A stretch of 64,000 nucleotides of DNA from CBDDKS01 sp965230335 (GTDB taxonomy: Bacteria; Pseudomonadota; Gammaproteobacteria; Enterobacterales; Kangiellaceae). The notes under the pieces are model-generated. The model ran no database searches, was not told the DNA's origin, and saw only the letters and a program-made list of their open reading frames with translations. Where the stretch lies: the NCBI GenBank assembly GCA_965230335.1, contig CBDDKS010000006.1, positions 2,480,001 to 2,544,000 of the forward strand, given 5' to 3'. Numbering within the stretch: position 1 is the first letter of the stretch; each line of letters starts with the position of its first letter. The position numbers and the translations under genes were made by a program. This document shows, piece by piece, positions 46,246 through 55,791 of this stretch.

Positions 46246-46889
46246 TGATATCTAATAAAACTGTATTCAATAAAACGATTTCCAATAAAAGACTTAGACT
46301 CAATAACAACCTATCGGATGTAAAACAATCCGTATCAGGAAGGGGCAATTTAAAGCGACAAGATGGCGTGTCTTTAATAGAAATTTTGATCACAGCAGTG
46401 ATTTTGGCAATAGGACTTTTGGGTGTTGCGGCTTTACAAATAACCAGTGTTAATAGCAGTCAGGAAAGTTATTTTCGCAGTCAAGCTTCTGCTATTGCTG
46501 AAGACTTATCAAGCCGTATGAAAGCGTCAAAATATCAAACTTATTCTATTAATAATGTGGTCCCTTTAGCTGATGTGATTAATGGTTATGACGGTGCAGG
46601 TGCCGCTTATAATTGTGCTGCTCCGGCTGTTGATTGTGCAACAGCGAATTGTACTTCAGCACAAATGATTACTTATGATATTGCCACTGTTTGCCAAAGA
46701 GCACGTGATGAATTAACAGATGGTGAAGTGTTTGTATCCAGTAATACCAATCGAGTCACCATAGCAGTAGCCTGGACACCCATCGCAGCTAGAAGTGATG
46801 CGGGACAACTGGAAATTCTGAATCCACAATGTGGTGCTTTGGGTATTGCAGCAACCAAAGATTGTGTGATCTTGGAGATGGTACCATGA
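46245..46889 (+). CDS. pilV: Minor pilin PilV, unusually long leader
   Basis: The 214-residue prepilin carries the PilV-type sequence GVSLIEILITAVILAIGLLGVAALQ. The cleavage site is predicted after Gly41, giving a 41-residue Arg/Lys/Asn-rich leader, while most PilV leaders are about 6-15 residues. I see no internal ATG or good ribosome site closer to the cleavage site. The start at 46245 overlaps the fimT stop. The leader DNA contains three ATAAAA-type repeats (46251-46300). The mature domain has paired cysteines (YNCAAPAVDC, ANC). Confidence 0.88.
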   Translation: MISNKTVFNKTISNKRLRLNNNLSDVKQSVSGRGNLKRQDGVSLIEILITAVILAIGLLGVAALQITSVNSSQESYFRSQASAIAEDLSSRMKASKYQTYSINNVVPLADVINGYDGAGAAYNCAAPAVDCATANCTSAQMITYDIATVCQRARDELTDGEVFVSSNTNRVTIAVAWTPIAARSDAGQLEILNPQCGALGIAATKDCVILEMVP

Positions 46890-47686
46890 CAGTAAAACAA
46901 CAACATTCTTCTTTTCAACAATGTAAACACACCCAGGGTTTTACTATTCTGGAAATATTAATAGCTGGTTTTTTAGGATTGGTATTAATGGCTGGTGTTA
47001 CACGATTGTTTGTTGGTAGCAAACAAACCTTTCGATTACAGGAAGAATTATCTAATGTACAGGAGCAAGGACATTTCGCGTTAAAATTTTTACAAAGCCA
47101 AATGGAAAACGCAGGCTTTGTTTCAAGTACAGCGAGTGTTGGTGGCAATGTTCCTGCAATTGATTTTATTTCAGGTGATACAACTGATGGTGGAGCTGGT
47201 GGCAATGATTCTATAAAAGTACAGATGGAAGTGCCCGCAGGCACATTAGATTGTAATGGCAATGCTATTCCTACGTCGACATTAAGTGCTCATTTCTTTG
47301 TTAACGGTAATGATTCTTTAATGTGTCAGGGTAGTGGTGGTGGTCAGGCACAGCCAGTGATAGAAAATGTAGAAAGTTTTCAAGTCTTGTATGGTATTGA
47401 TACTTCAGGTAACGGTGTCGTCAATCGTTATGTTAAAGCCAGTGATGTAGCCGCAACAACAGGATATCCGGTGACCTTTGATGATGTGATTGCCGTTCAA
47501 CTAGCCATTTTGGTTGCTACAGAAAATGAGGTGTCTGACACGACTATTGTAAGAGCACATGAAGTTTTAGATGAAACCTTTAATCAAAATGATGAGTTAA
47601 TTCGTCGTCAGTTCAGGCAAACGATTTTGTTACACAATAAGGTGTATCAAATGATTGGCCATGGTGCAAAAAACGGTACTTTATGA
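46886..47686 (+). CDS. pilW: Minor pilin PilW
   Basis: ATG 46886 overlaps the pilV stop (ATGA) and gives an 18-residue leader before FTILEILIAGFLGLVLMAGVTRLF, typical of PilW. Longer frames re-read pilV. The 266-residue product has the PilW middle pattern LQEELSNVQEQGHFALKFLQSQMENAGF and a beta-rich C-terminal half with a CNG...CQG cysteine pair. It belongs to the pilus priming complex. Confidence 0.9.
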   Translation: MTVKQQHSSFQQCKHTQGFTILEILIAGFLGLVLMAGVTRLFVGSKQTFRLQEELSNVQEQGHFALKFLQSQMENAGFVSSTASVGGNVPAIDFISGDTTDGGAGGNDSIKVQMEVPAGTLDCNGNAIPTSTLSAHFFVNGNDSLMCQGSGGGQAQPVIENVESFQVLYGIDTSGNGVVNRYVKASDVAATTGYPVTFDDVIAVQLAILVATENEVSDTTIVRAHEVLDETFNQNDELIRRQFRQTILLHNKVYQMIGHGAKNGTL

Positions 47687-47718
47687 CTCTGGTAAATACT
47701 TTGTAATTTAGGTAAATA

Positions 47719-48231
47719 ATGATGTTAATGACATATAAAATGAATCACAATCAAAACCTGCATTTACGTCAGGAAGGCGCGGCATTATTTGTAGCTTTGA
47801 TTTTTTTAACCATGTTGACCATTGTGGGCGTGTCGGCGGTAAGAAGTGGTGCATTCCAGGAAAAAATAGCGGGTAATAATCATCAACAAAATATGGCATT
47901 TGGTGCCAGTGAAGCCGCAATAGGTGCACTGTATGCTTGGTCTAAACAAGGCGATACCATATTACAGGATGCCCGTTTAAATGGTTCTGTTTCTGCGTTT
48001 GTGACAGATGCAGGATTAAAATCAACAGCGGCTACCAAATTTGATTCAATGGGTGTGACAGAGACCAATGTGGTTGTTACCCGGGGAGGCTGTCAGCCAC
48101 GCAGTTGCGAAGGTTTTAGTGTGGGTTCCAAACGCTGCCAGTTTTATGATGTGACAGCAACCAGTAATGTAGCCGGTTTTCAGGAAACCATTCTTTGGAA
48201 AGGTTTTGAAGTCTCTGCCCGTTGTTATTGA
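47719..48231 (+). CDS. pilX: Minor pilin PilX
   Basis: A 170-residue protein with RQEGAALFVALIFLTMLTIVGVSAVRSG, the PilX-type N-terminal helix, after a 20-residue leader. As in other PilX proteins the glutamate at position 5 of the mature chain is not conserved. Cysteines near the end (GGCQPRSCEG, RCQF, ARCY) may form disulfides. Start choice among three close ATGs (47719, 47722, 47728) is uncertain. Confidence 0.85.
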   Translation: MMLMTYKMNHNQNLHLRQEGAALFVALIFLTMLTIVGVSAVRSGAFQEKIAGNNHQQNMAFGASEAAIGALYAWSKQGDTILQDARLNGSVSAFVTDAGLKSTAATKFDSMGVTETNVVVTRGGCQPRSCEGFSVGSKRCQFYDVTATSNVAGFQETILWKGFEVSARCY

Positions 48232-48476
48232 GCTTTGTTCATGTCATTCAATAGGGTTGAAAAAAATTGATAAAAACGACAAATAGTAACGATAAATAAC
48301 TGTAACAGGCTTTTTCGAGCTTTAAAATTAAAGAACTATCAAATAATGAACGGTAAAGCATAACAATAGAACCGTCATCAATGTAAACACTTTAGGGGAA
48401 ACAGAGAGAAGCAATGTTAAATTAACCGAATTAAATATTTTATTAAACCATGTTTGATAAAGTCCCGGAGGTAATC

Positions 48477-51400
48477 ATGAAATCGGCGACGACACATCTG
48501 AAGTACTTGGTATTTGTATGCATTTATTGCTTTGCAACCTTTCGTGTTGCATGGGCAGATGATACGGAAATTTTCTTTAGTACATCTAATACAACTCCTG
48601 TTAATCCGAATATTCTTTTTGTCGTAGATACTTCAGGTAGTATGGCATGGGATCTTACCGGTATCTCTGGGCAATATCCTCATTCAGGAAGCTGGAATCC
48701 AGAGCGACAACAATCCCGTATTACAGTAGTTAAAGATGCATTGTCAGAAATGATTAATTCATTGTCGAATATTAATGCGGGGCTTGCTCGTTTTTCGGTG
48801 CCTGGTGGCCCTATTCTTTTTCCGGTAACGGATATTGACGCTGCTGCTGATCCTCAGATTATTAAATCTATTGAGTCAGGCAATAATGATTCAGAAGAAA
48901 CACTGGGTTCGGGAAATATTTTATTAACAGGTAGTCATTTAGACATGGAAACCGACCAGATAGTGGGTTTGCGTTATGAAGATATTATTATTCCTCAAGG
49001 CGCTTTGATTAACTCTGCAACCTTGACCTTTTCTTCTTCACGGACCGATAATGTGGGTTCAGATTATTTGATTTCTGGTGAAGATGTTGATAATTCCTCA
49101 GTGTTCACAGGAAGTAACTTTGATTTGAGTGGTCGTACAAAAACATCGAAAGTAACTCCCTGGCATGTTTCTGGTTTAGAAAACTGGCTGAGCCCAACAA
49201 CCAATGCCAATGGCGATATTGTTACCAGTTCACATGTGACTTCTGATATTAAAGATGTGGTTCAGGAAATTATTGATCGTCCCGGTTGGTGTGGTGGTAA
49301 TGCCTTATCGTTGTTTGTGAATACGTTGGCTTCGCCAGGAACACATTCAGCCATTACTTTTGAAAATAATCCGGACCTAACACCAATACTCAAAATTTCT
49401 TATTCCAAGACAGCGGTATCTACCGTGCATGCCAACAATGGCTGTGTGGGTGCCAGCTTTGCAAAAAAAATCAATCGGAGAAGTGATGACTTTGAGTTTA
49501 AACCTAATGGCTCTATGGTGACCAGAAGTAATCAGAAAAGAAGTCTGGAAATGATGCGGTATAATAATCAAACTCAGGATGGTGTTGGCTTAATATTCAG
49601 AGATATTATTGTTCCTCAAAATGCAAGAATTACTGAGGCCTACGTTGTTTTTGAAGCCAATGGCTATAACCAACATACATCGACGACTTTAACTGTTGAT
49701 GTGATTAACAGCAGTAATGCAAAGAATTTAAGTAAAAATAACTGGATGAGTCATTCTGTTGTTGGTCCCAGTTTTACTTGGACACCAGGCAGCTGGACAC
49801 ATCGACAAAAATACTCAACAAGAGAGCCTTCTCATGCGAACCCTGATTTGGCACAACAAATTGAAGCTGTGGTTAATCGTTCAGATTGGGATTCAGGAGA
49901 CAGTATTGGGATACGTATTTCGGGTAGTGGACTGCGTAGAGCTTATTCCTATGATGGTAGAGCATCTCGAGCTGCAGAATTGGTCATTAAATACCAAGGT
50001 GCAGCGACCACGACAACATCGACAGCGACAGTACGTCAGGAGTTGTTGTCAAAAGTCTCTTCTTTAAATGCCACAGGAAGTACACCCATAGCGGATACCC
50101 TACTTGAAGCGGGTCTATATTTTAATGCCAAAAATGTCCTTTATGGTCGTGTTCGTGGTGCACCTTCTTCACAATATGATCGCGTCAGTCATCCCTGGTC
50201 TCATACAGGATCCATTTCTTATCCCAGCTCTGCGAGTGCAACTTATGAACTCTGTGGAGATTCTAATTCATCATCCTGTAGAACAGAAACCGTTTCAGCT
50301 GGAGCGCGTTATCTTTCTCCTATTAAAGATGAATGTCAGGCTAACCATATTGTCTTTTTAACCGACGGTGCGCCGAATGGTATGAGTTCGTTAACGCCTT
50401 CTACATTTACCAGTGTGCTGGGTGGTGGCAATTGTCATTCTCATGAATCTTGTGCAAAGAAAATAGCGGCATTCTTGCGAACTAATGATAATGCGCCGAC
50501 TGTGTCAGGCCAACAAAAAGTGATTACGCATACCATAGGCTTTGCGTTTAACTCTCAGTTTTTGGATGATCTGGCAACAGAAGGTGGTGGTAATTATTAT
50601 ACAACCAATACCAAAGATGGTTTATTAGCTGCTTTTCAGGATGTTGTTGCCACAGTGATAGATGTTAATGCCACCTTTGTGACTGCAGGGGTGACTGTGA
50701 ATCAATACAATCGTTTAACCCATAGTGATGAATTGTATTTTTCATTGTTTGAACCCGGTAATACCAATCGCTGGCCAGGTAATATCAAACGCTACGAATT
50801 AAATAGTAGTGGCGTTGTTGTTGATCAAAACTCAGCAGCAGCTGTTGATGGCAGTAATGGAGAATTTAAAGAAACCGCTCAAAGTTTTTGGTCCAATATT
50901 GTTGATGGCAATGAAGTGAACCTGGGTGGTGCCGGAGAAAATTTGCCATTGGGTAGAATACTCTATACCAATGTCACTTCTTCTGATATTACTGATAGTT
51001 CTAATCAGGTCTTGCCATCGAATGCCAATGTTATTAACTATATGACTATACCAGCAGTCGTTTCAGAGAGAAGGAAAACCATTGACTGGGCGCGTGGTTT
51101 TGATGTTGATGGTTCTGTACCTACATCACCTCATGGTAATTTTGGGCAGCCTTTACATTCACGGCCTACCATTGTGTCCTATGAACCAGCTATTGCCGGT
51201 AACCCTTTGGAGCCCGTCGTTTTTGTGGGCACCAATGAAGGCTTTGTCAGTTCCATTAACACAGAATCCGGTGTTGAAAACTGGGCATTTATTCCAAAAG
51301 AAAAACTCGATAACTTAAATGACTATCGTGAAGACAGTGTCCTCAATACTAATCCAATTTATGGCGTTGACGGTAATGCAACCATCTATATTCAAGATGA

Positions 51401-52697
51401 TAATGGTGATGGTGTCATCGCCCGTTCAGGAGAAACGGCTTATTTGTATATTGGTATGAGACGAGGTGGTAATAAATATTATGCTTTCGACATTACCGAT
51501 AAAGATGATCCTGAGTTGGAGTTTGTTATTGATGGTGATGATCCTTCATCCAGTTACTTTGGTAAATTAGGTCAAACCTGGTCGCAACCCAGAGTTGGGA
51601 AAATGAAATTCAATGGCTCTGTCAGAAGTGTATTAATCTTTGGTGGTGGTTATGATACGGACCAAGACAATTATGGCGGCACTAATAATGATAATGTGGG
51701 TAATCGGGTACTGATTGCCAATGCGGAGACAGGTGCATTACTGTGGGACAGTTATGTGGATGCCGGGACACCACCAACGGGTGCTGGTGCAGCGACAACC
51801 ATGAACTCGGTACCTGGGGATGTGACGGCCTTTGATTTGGATGATGATGGTTTATTGGATCACATTTACGCCGTTGATACACGTGCGCAGATTTTCCGCT
51901 TCGATATAGATAATACCTTCGGCACTATTACCGGTGGACGTATCGCTGCTTTGCAGAATGATGCTTCTGAAACCCATAATCGACGTTTCTATTATGCACC
52001 CGATGTGGCTTTAATTCGGGATAGCAATACAGGTGAACGTTATATGACGATTTCAGTAGGCTCAGGTTATAGAGCACATCCTTTGGATACCAATGTTCAA
52101 GAACGTATGTATGTGGTACAGGATAAAGGGGTATTATCAACACCTGCCTGGTTTGATATTGGACCGGCTGATTTAGTGGATGTCTCTAATACCTTTGGTG
52201 ATACTGATGGTGATGGTATCAGTGATGCGGCTGAAGCTATCAATTCATCAAATTCTCATGGCTGGTATATCGATTTTAATTCCATAGGTGGAACCGGTGA
52301 AAAAGTGTTAGCGACATCAACCACTTTTGGTGGACGTTTACTCTTTACAACCTATTTACCACCTACGTCGTCACTTAATGCGTCAGGTTGTGCACCTTCT
52401 GCTGGATCTTCAAGAGTTTACGCTGTCAACATTGAAGATGGCACGCCAGCGGTAGATACGAACTATAATGGCTCACTCAATGATGCCAGTGATCGTTTTA
52501 TCGGCGTACCAGGCGCAGGTATTGCACCTGAGCCACAAATATTGATTACTAACAATGGCACTCGTTTAATTGTTGGACGTAACACGGGTACAGCCTTTAA
52601 TGACTTGTTACCACAAATACCTGAAGGGCTCATTCCCAAGCATTGGTACCATGAACCAACAACGCATAGCAGTTCACAAACAACACCGGCTCCTTAG
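48477..52697 (+). CDS. pilY1: PilY1-type pilus tip adhesin with enlarged N-terminal region
   Basis: The 1406-residue protein starts at ATG 48477 behind a GGAGG site and has a signal peptide ending near AWAD. A von Willebrand A-like domain begins ILFVVDTSGSM (MIDAS, about residue 50) and resumes near 530-740. It is split by two beta-rich blocks (about 146-308 and 350-510) that share the pattern VGLRYEDIIIPQGALINSA / VGLIFRDIIVPQNARITEA. The C-terminal half (about 890-1390) is the PilY1 beta-propeller with Ca-binding loops (DLDDDGLLD at about 1119, DTDGDGISD). PilY1 sits at the pilus tip and controls extension, adhesion and mechanosensing. It closes the minor pilin operon. Confidence 0.92.
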   Translation: MKSATTHLKYLVFVCIYCFATFRVAWADDTEIFFSTSNTTPVNPNILFVVDTSGSMAWDLTGISGQYPHSGSWNPERQQSRITVVKDALSEMINSLSNINAGLARFSVPGGPILFPVTDIDAAADPQIIKSIESGNNDSEETLGSGNILLTGSHLDMETDQIVGLRYEDIIIPQGALINSATLTFSSSRTDNVGSDYLISGEDVDNSSVFTGSNFDLSGRTKTSKVTPWHVSGLENWLSPTTNANGDIVTSSHVTSDIKDVVQEIIDRPGWCGGNALSLFVNTLASPGTHSAITFENNPDLTPILKISYSKTAVSTVHANNGCVGASFAKKINRRSDDFEFKPNGSMVTRSNQKRSLEMMRYNNQTQDGVGLIFRDIIVPQNARITEAYVVFEANGYNQHTSTTLTVDVINSSNAKNLSKNNWMSHSVVGPSFTWTPGSWTHRQKYSTREPSHANPDLAQQIEAVVNRSDWDSGDSIGIRISGSGLRRAYSYDGRASRAAELVIKYQGAATTTTSTATVRQELLSKVSSLNATGSTPIADTLLEAGLYFNAKNVLYGRVRGAPSSQYDRVSHPWSHTGSISYPSSASATYELCGDSNSSSCRTETVSAGARYLSPIKDECQANHIVFLTDGAPNGMSSLTPSTFTSVLGGGNCHSHESCAKKIAAFLRTNDNAPTVSGQQKVITHTIGFAFNSQFLDDLATEGGGNYYTTNTKDGLLAAFQDVVATVIDVNATFVTAGVTVNQYNRLTHSDELYFSLFEPGNTNRWPGNIKRYELNSSGVVVDQNSAAAVDGSNGEFKETAQSFWSNIVDGNEVNLGGAGENLPLGRILYTNVTSSDITDSSNQVLPSNANVINYMTIPAVVSERRKTIDWARGFDVDGSVPTSPHGNFGQPLHSRPTIVSYEPAIAGNPLEPVVFVGTNEGFVSSINTESGVENWAFIPKEKLDNLNDYREDSVLNTNPIYGVDGNATIYIQDDNGDGVIARSGETAYLYIGMRRGGNKYYAFDITDKDDPELEFVIDGDDPSSSYFGKLGQTWSQPRVGKMKFNGSVRSVLIFGGGYDTDQDNYGGTNNDNVGNRVLIANAETGALLWDSYVDAGTPPTGAGAATTMNSVPGDVTAFDLDDDGLLDHIYAVDTRAQIFRFDIDNTFGTITGGRIAALQNDASETHNRRFYYAPDVALIRDSNTGERYMTISVGSGYRAHPLDTNVQERMYVVQDKGVLSTPAWFDIGPADLVDVSNTFGDTDGDGISDAAEAINSSNSHGWYIDFNSIGGTGEKVLATSTTFGGRLLFTTYLPPTSSLNASGCAPSAGSSRVYAVNIEDGTPAVDTNYNGSLNDASDRFIGVPGAGIAPEPQILITNNGTRLIVGRNTGTAFNDLLPQIPEGLIPKHWYHEPTTHSSSQTTPAP

Positions 52698-52762
52698 TGT
52701 AGAACCATTGTGATAAAGTATGGTTATGTTCATTTATTTTGAAAGCTAAAATAGAGGTCATG

Positions 52763-52803
52763 GGCTACTTGACATTGATATGATCAGGTAGCCTTTTGGT
52801 TTA
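52763..52803 (+). terminator. Probable terminator after pilY1
   Basis: GGCTACTTGA (52763-52772) pairs with TCAGGTAGCC (52784-52793), with one G-T pair, followed by TTTTGGTTTATT. The T-run is broken, so strength is uncertain. Confidence 0.7.
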
Positions 52804-52842
52804 TTAAAAATAAAAAAATTGAATCACGTATGAGGTGATACT

Positions 52843-53271
52843 ATGAAAACAAAAGGTTTTACTTTAATTGAAGCCATGATCGCTGTGGCGATTATTGGTA
52901 TTGTTGCTGCATTTGCTATACCAGGATATCAGGATCATGTTGCAAGGGCCAAGCGTAACGATGGCATGTCTGGGTTAATGGTAGCTACGGCTGCCATGGA
53001 AAGACATCGGGCAGCAAACTTAACCTATGTAGGTGCAGCAGCGGGAACAACATTTGTCGCGAATGTTGCTTCTGATGGTGGAACGGCTTATTACAATATT
53101 TCAATTGGAAATTTAACCGCAACCACCTATACTTTGACGGCCACAGCGATTGGCACTCATGCAGCTCAAGATGGCAGTTTAACGATTGATCATCAGGGTA
53201 ATAAATCATGGGTTGATAAAGATGGCACTAATCGAAATTGTTGGCCGGAAGGAAGCAGTACCTGCTCTTAG
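52843..53271 (+). CDS. pilE: PilE-type minor pilin
   Basis: A 142-residue prepilin with leader MKTKG and FTLIEAMIAVAIIGIVAAFAIPGYQDHVARAKRND, a classical type IVa N-terminus. The C-terminus NCWPEGSSTCS forms the disulfide loop seen in PilE minor pilins that follow pilY1. It is preceded by a GAGGTGATACT site and by the pilY1 terminator, so it may be transcribed on its own. Confidence 0.9.
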   Translation: MKTKGFTLIEAMIAVAIIGIVAAFAIPGYQDHVARAKRNDGMSGLMVATAAMERHRAANLTYVGAAAGTTFVANVASDGGTAYYNISIGNLTATTYTLTATAIGTHAAQDGSLTIDHQGNKSWVDKDGTNRNCWPEGSSTCS

Positions 53272-53536
53272 TAGAAATGAGGATAAATGGTTTAAACTGA
53301 ACACTATGTTATAGAAGGGACTCACCTCTGATTGTTATATCAGAAAGCAATGTGTAAAGATAAGTTGTGGAATAGATCAATAGATCATTGAATATATAAA
53401 TAAGGAGCAATGACTTCTCTTCTTGTTTAAGAGAAATATTTCGTAAAAGCTTCATAAAGTCTTAACCAATATTACCCGGAAAATATCTTAGAATTTATCC
53501 TATATTATTCATTCACCCAAAGAATGAGGTCTTAAG

Positions 53537-54316
53537 ATGTTGACTAGAAAACAAATAAAGAACTTTTTGATAGGCACTTTATGTTTAATGGGTTCTTATA
53601 GTATCCATGCGACAACCATTGATTTAACCGGCCAGGGGAGTAATGGTGGTGGGTATGGTAACCAGCTAACCTTTTCTCAAGATGGCATTAACGTCAATGT
53701 ATCCGCTTTTGCTGAAACTGGCTCGGAGTTTCCTCCCAGTTCTCAATTCTATCTTTTTGAAACAGCAGAAGTGTATAGCTGGTCAACGGGTTTAGGTGTG
53801 TGTAATCAGGATGAAGGCATTGTTGGTGCAGGTTGTGTCACTAATGAGCATGAACTGGATACAGTAAGAAGAGATGATTTATTGGTATTACAGTTTGATC
53901 AGGAGGTTAATTTTGAGTTCTTAACCGTTGATCCTTTTAATGGTCCAGGTAATGACCCTAATGATAGAGATATTATTTATTGGGTAGGAAATACAAACTC
54001 AATGCCTGATTTAACAACACAAACCTTTGATACTTTGGATACAATGGCTGGTTTTAGTGCAGAAACCCATGAAAGTGCATCATCCAGTTTTTCTCCTTAC
54101 ACCCATGTCTTATCTGGAACAGGTAATGTACTTTTGTTGAGTGGTAACTATCATGATTTGGGTTGTAGAAATCGTGGAGGTTCCAACAGTTCTTGTGAAG
54201 AGTTTAAAATTAGCGATATTACGGTTTCTCAAGTTTCACCGGTACCTGTGCCAGCAGCCATCTGGTTATTGGCTTCGGCTCTGGTTGGATTAGGCTTTGT
54301 ACGTAAATCATCATAG
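53537..54316 (+). CDS. Exported protein with VPVPAA/PEP-CTERM-type sorting signal
   Basis: The 259-residue protein has a Sec signal peptide (about 1-26, ending SIHA). The C-terminus, VPVPAAIWLLASALVGLGFVRKSS, consists of a V-P-x-P-A-A motif, one hydrophobic helix and a basic end. That is the variant of the PEP-CTERM signal common in gammaproteobacteria and processed by an exosortase/archaeosortase-like enzyme. The mature part is acidic, Gly/Asn-rich and contains two cysteine pairs; I do not recognise its domain. No exosortase is in the window. It is probably a biofilm or surface-matrix protein. Confidence 0.8.
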   Translation: MLTRKQIKNFLIGTLCLMGSYSIHATTIDLTGQGSNGGGYGNQLTFSQDGINVNVSAFAETGSEFPPSSQFYLFETAEVYSWSTGLGVCNQDEGIVGAGCVTNEHELDTVRRDDLLVLQFDQEVNFEFLTVDPFNGPGNDPNDRDIIYWVGNTNSMPDLTTQTFDTLDTMAGFSAETHESASSSFSPYTHVLSGTGNVLLLSGNYHDLGCRNRGGSNSSCEEFKISDITVSQVSPVPVPAAIWLLASALVGLGFVRKSS

Positions 54317-54330
54317 TCTTTGATTGTATA

Positions 54331-54366
54331 AAAAAGGGGTTAGCATTGGGCTAGCCCCTTTTTTAT
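54331..54366 (+). terminator. Intrinsic terminator after the PEP-CTERM-type gene
   Basis: AAAAGGGGTTAG pairs with CTAGCCCCTTTT (one G-T pair) around CATTGGG, followed by a T-run. Confidence 0.92.
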
Positions 54367-54535
54367 TGGAAGGAATAAAAGGGGGTTATGATGACTAAAA
54401 TATCTCATTTTTCACTAGGAAGATGTTTTTTTAAAATGGATATTCACTTCATCAAAAATGGGGACAACTTATTATAAATATGTTTAAATCATTTTTTAAA
54501 AATGTATATCTTTATTTAAAAGTAAGAGAAGAAAA

Positions 54536-55750
54536 ATGATGAATATTTTTTTGTTATTAAAAAGATCATTACTGATGGTGATGTTTTTTAGCTTTTTGCC
54601 AAGTTATGCCGAAATATCATCAAAAGGGGATCAAACGATTATTCTATTTGATAAAACACATTTGTATTTTGATATGGCCTTAAAATCAAAAAAATTTGAT
54701 AAACATAGCCCTATTCATCGTCTTGATGCGGGACGAGTATTGTTAAAAAAGGTAAAATTACCTAGCTACGATTTGGTGACAAATATCCATATTGAAATGT
54801 CATTGACATCCAATGGCGATCCCTGGGATAAATCAGGGTCTGTTTTTGTGATTCCAAAAAATACAGAAGTGTCTCTTTTAAACTTTGAAAATGGAACCTT
54901 TGATCTTAAACAGCTAAATGAGAAATATCCTGCTGTTACACCTTTTCAAAAAAAAGGAATGCATTATTTGCCTAGCATAGAATTACTGCGTTTTATGACA
55001 CCTTTTGGTGTCGGACATTTTAGTCAGAGTAAACAAGCCAATAATATCAAGCCGATTTATATTCCTCGATGGGAAGACAAGGTAGAATGGGTGCAGGATA
55101 TTACGCACCTTGCGCCTTTATTGGAAGATGAAGTCTATATTGGCGTTTATATCGATACCTGGACAAAAGAAGGATATCACGTCAGTGTGACACTACATTT
55201 TGATGAAAGTGATTTTATTGGGCATAAAAAAAGAAAGCGACACATATTGCCTTTAGTCAATACAGTGAAATATGCGTCGGATCAAAGTCATTACGATGCA
55301 TTTTCTGAAAAACCCATAGAAGTTGATTTTACTCTACATAAGAAAGTAAAAGATCTTAAATTACATTACATAGTCACTGGGCATGGAGGGCATGGACTTG
55401 GTGATGAGTTTACTAAGAAAGAAAATATTATTCATATTAATAACAAGGTTATAAAACGCTTTACTCCCTGGAGAGATGACTGTGCCAGTTTTCGACGTTT
55501 TAATCCATCATCAGGCGTATGGTTAAGAAATGTAAAATGGAATGGAAAAGATTTTAAAGAACGTATTGCATCTTCCGATTTATCCCGTTCTAATTGGTGT
55601 CCAGGCAGTGATGTTGTACCAGAAGAAATGTCATTACACCTTAAACCTGGAAAACATCATTTGAAAATAGAGATTCCTGAAGCACAAGTTGCCAAAGAAA
55701 ATGAAAACAATTATTGGATGGTCTCTGCTTACATCAGCTTTTATGAATAA
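54536..55750 (+). CDS. PNGase F-like exported peptide-N-glycosidase
   Basis: The 404-residue protein begins with a signal peptide (about 1-24, ending PSYA). The N-terminal half has the pattern of the PNGase F N domain: IILFDKTHLYFD, GDPWDKSGSVFVI (D98 aligns with catalytic Asp60) and IGVYIDTWTKEGYHVSV. The C-terminal half matches the N-glycanase C domain: HYIVTGHGGHGLGDEF (E291, corresponding to Glu206), PWRDDCASFRRFNP, SSDLSRSNWCPGS and YWMVSAYISF. Cys316 and Cys355 may pair. PNGase F removes whole N-glycans from asparagine. The residue aligned with Glu118 appears to be Asp207. Activity and substrate are untested; host or algal glycoproteins are possible. Confidence 0.85.
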   Translation: MMNIFLLLKRSLLMVMFFSFLPSYAEISSKGDQTIILFDKTHLYFDMALKSKKFDKHSPIHRLDAGRVLLKKVKLPSYDLVTNIHIEMSLTSNGDPWDKSGSVFVIPKNTEVSLLNFENGTFDLKQLNEKYPAVTPFQKKGMHYLPSIELLRFMTPFGVGHFSQSKQANNIKPIYIPRWEDKVEWVQDITHLAPLLEDEVYIGVYIDTWTKEGYHVSVTLHFDESDFIGHKKRKRHILPLVNTVKYASDQSHYDAFSEKPIEVDFTLHKKVKDLKLHYIVTGHGGHGLGDEFTKKENIIHINNKVIKRFTPWRDDCASFRRFNPSSGVWLRNVKWNGKDFKERIASSDLSRSNWCPGSDVVPEEMSLHLKPGKHHLKIEIPEAQVAKENENNYWMVSAYISFYE

Positions 55751-55780
55751 AAAAATAGCGGCAAGAGCCGCTATTTTTTT
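55751..55780. terminator. Bidirectional terminator between the PNGase F-like gene and katG
   Basis: TAGCGGC (55756-55762) pairs with GCCGCTA (55767-55773) around AAGA, with flanking A and T runs, and serves both convergent genes. Confidence 0.93.
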
Positions 55781-55791
55781 TAATGATGGTC

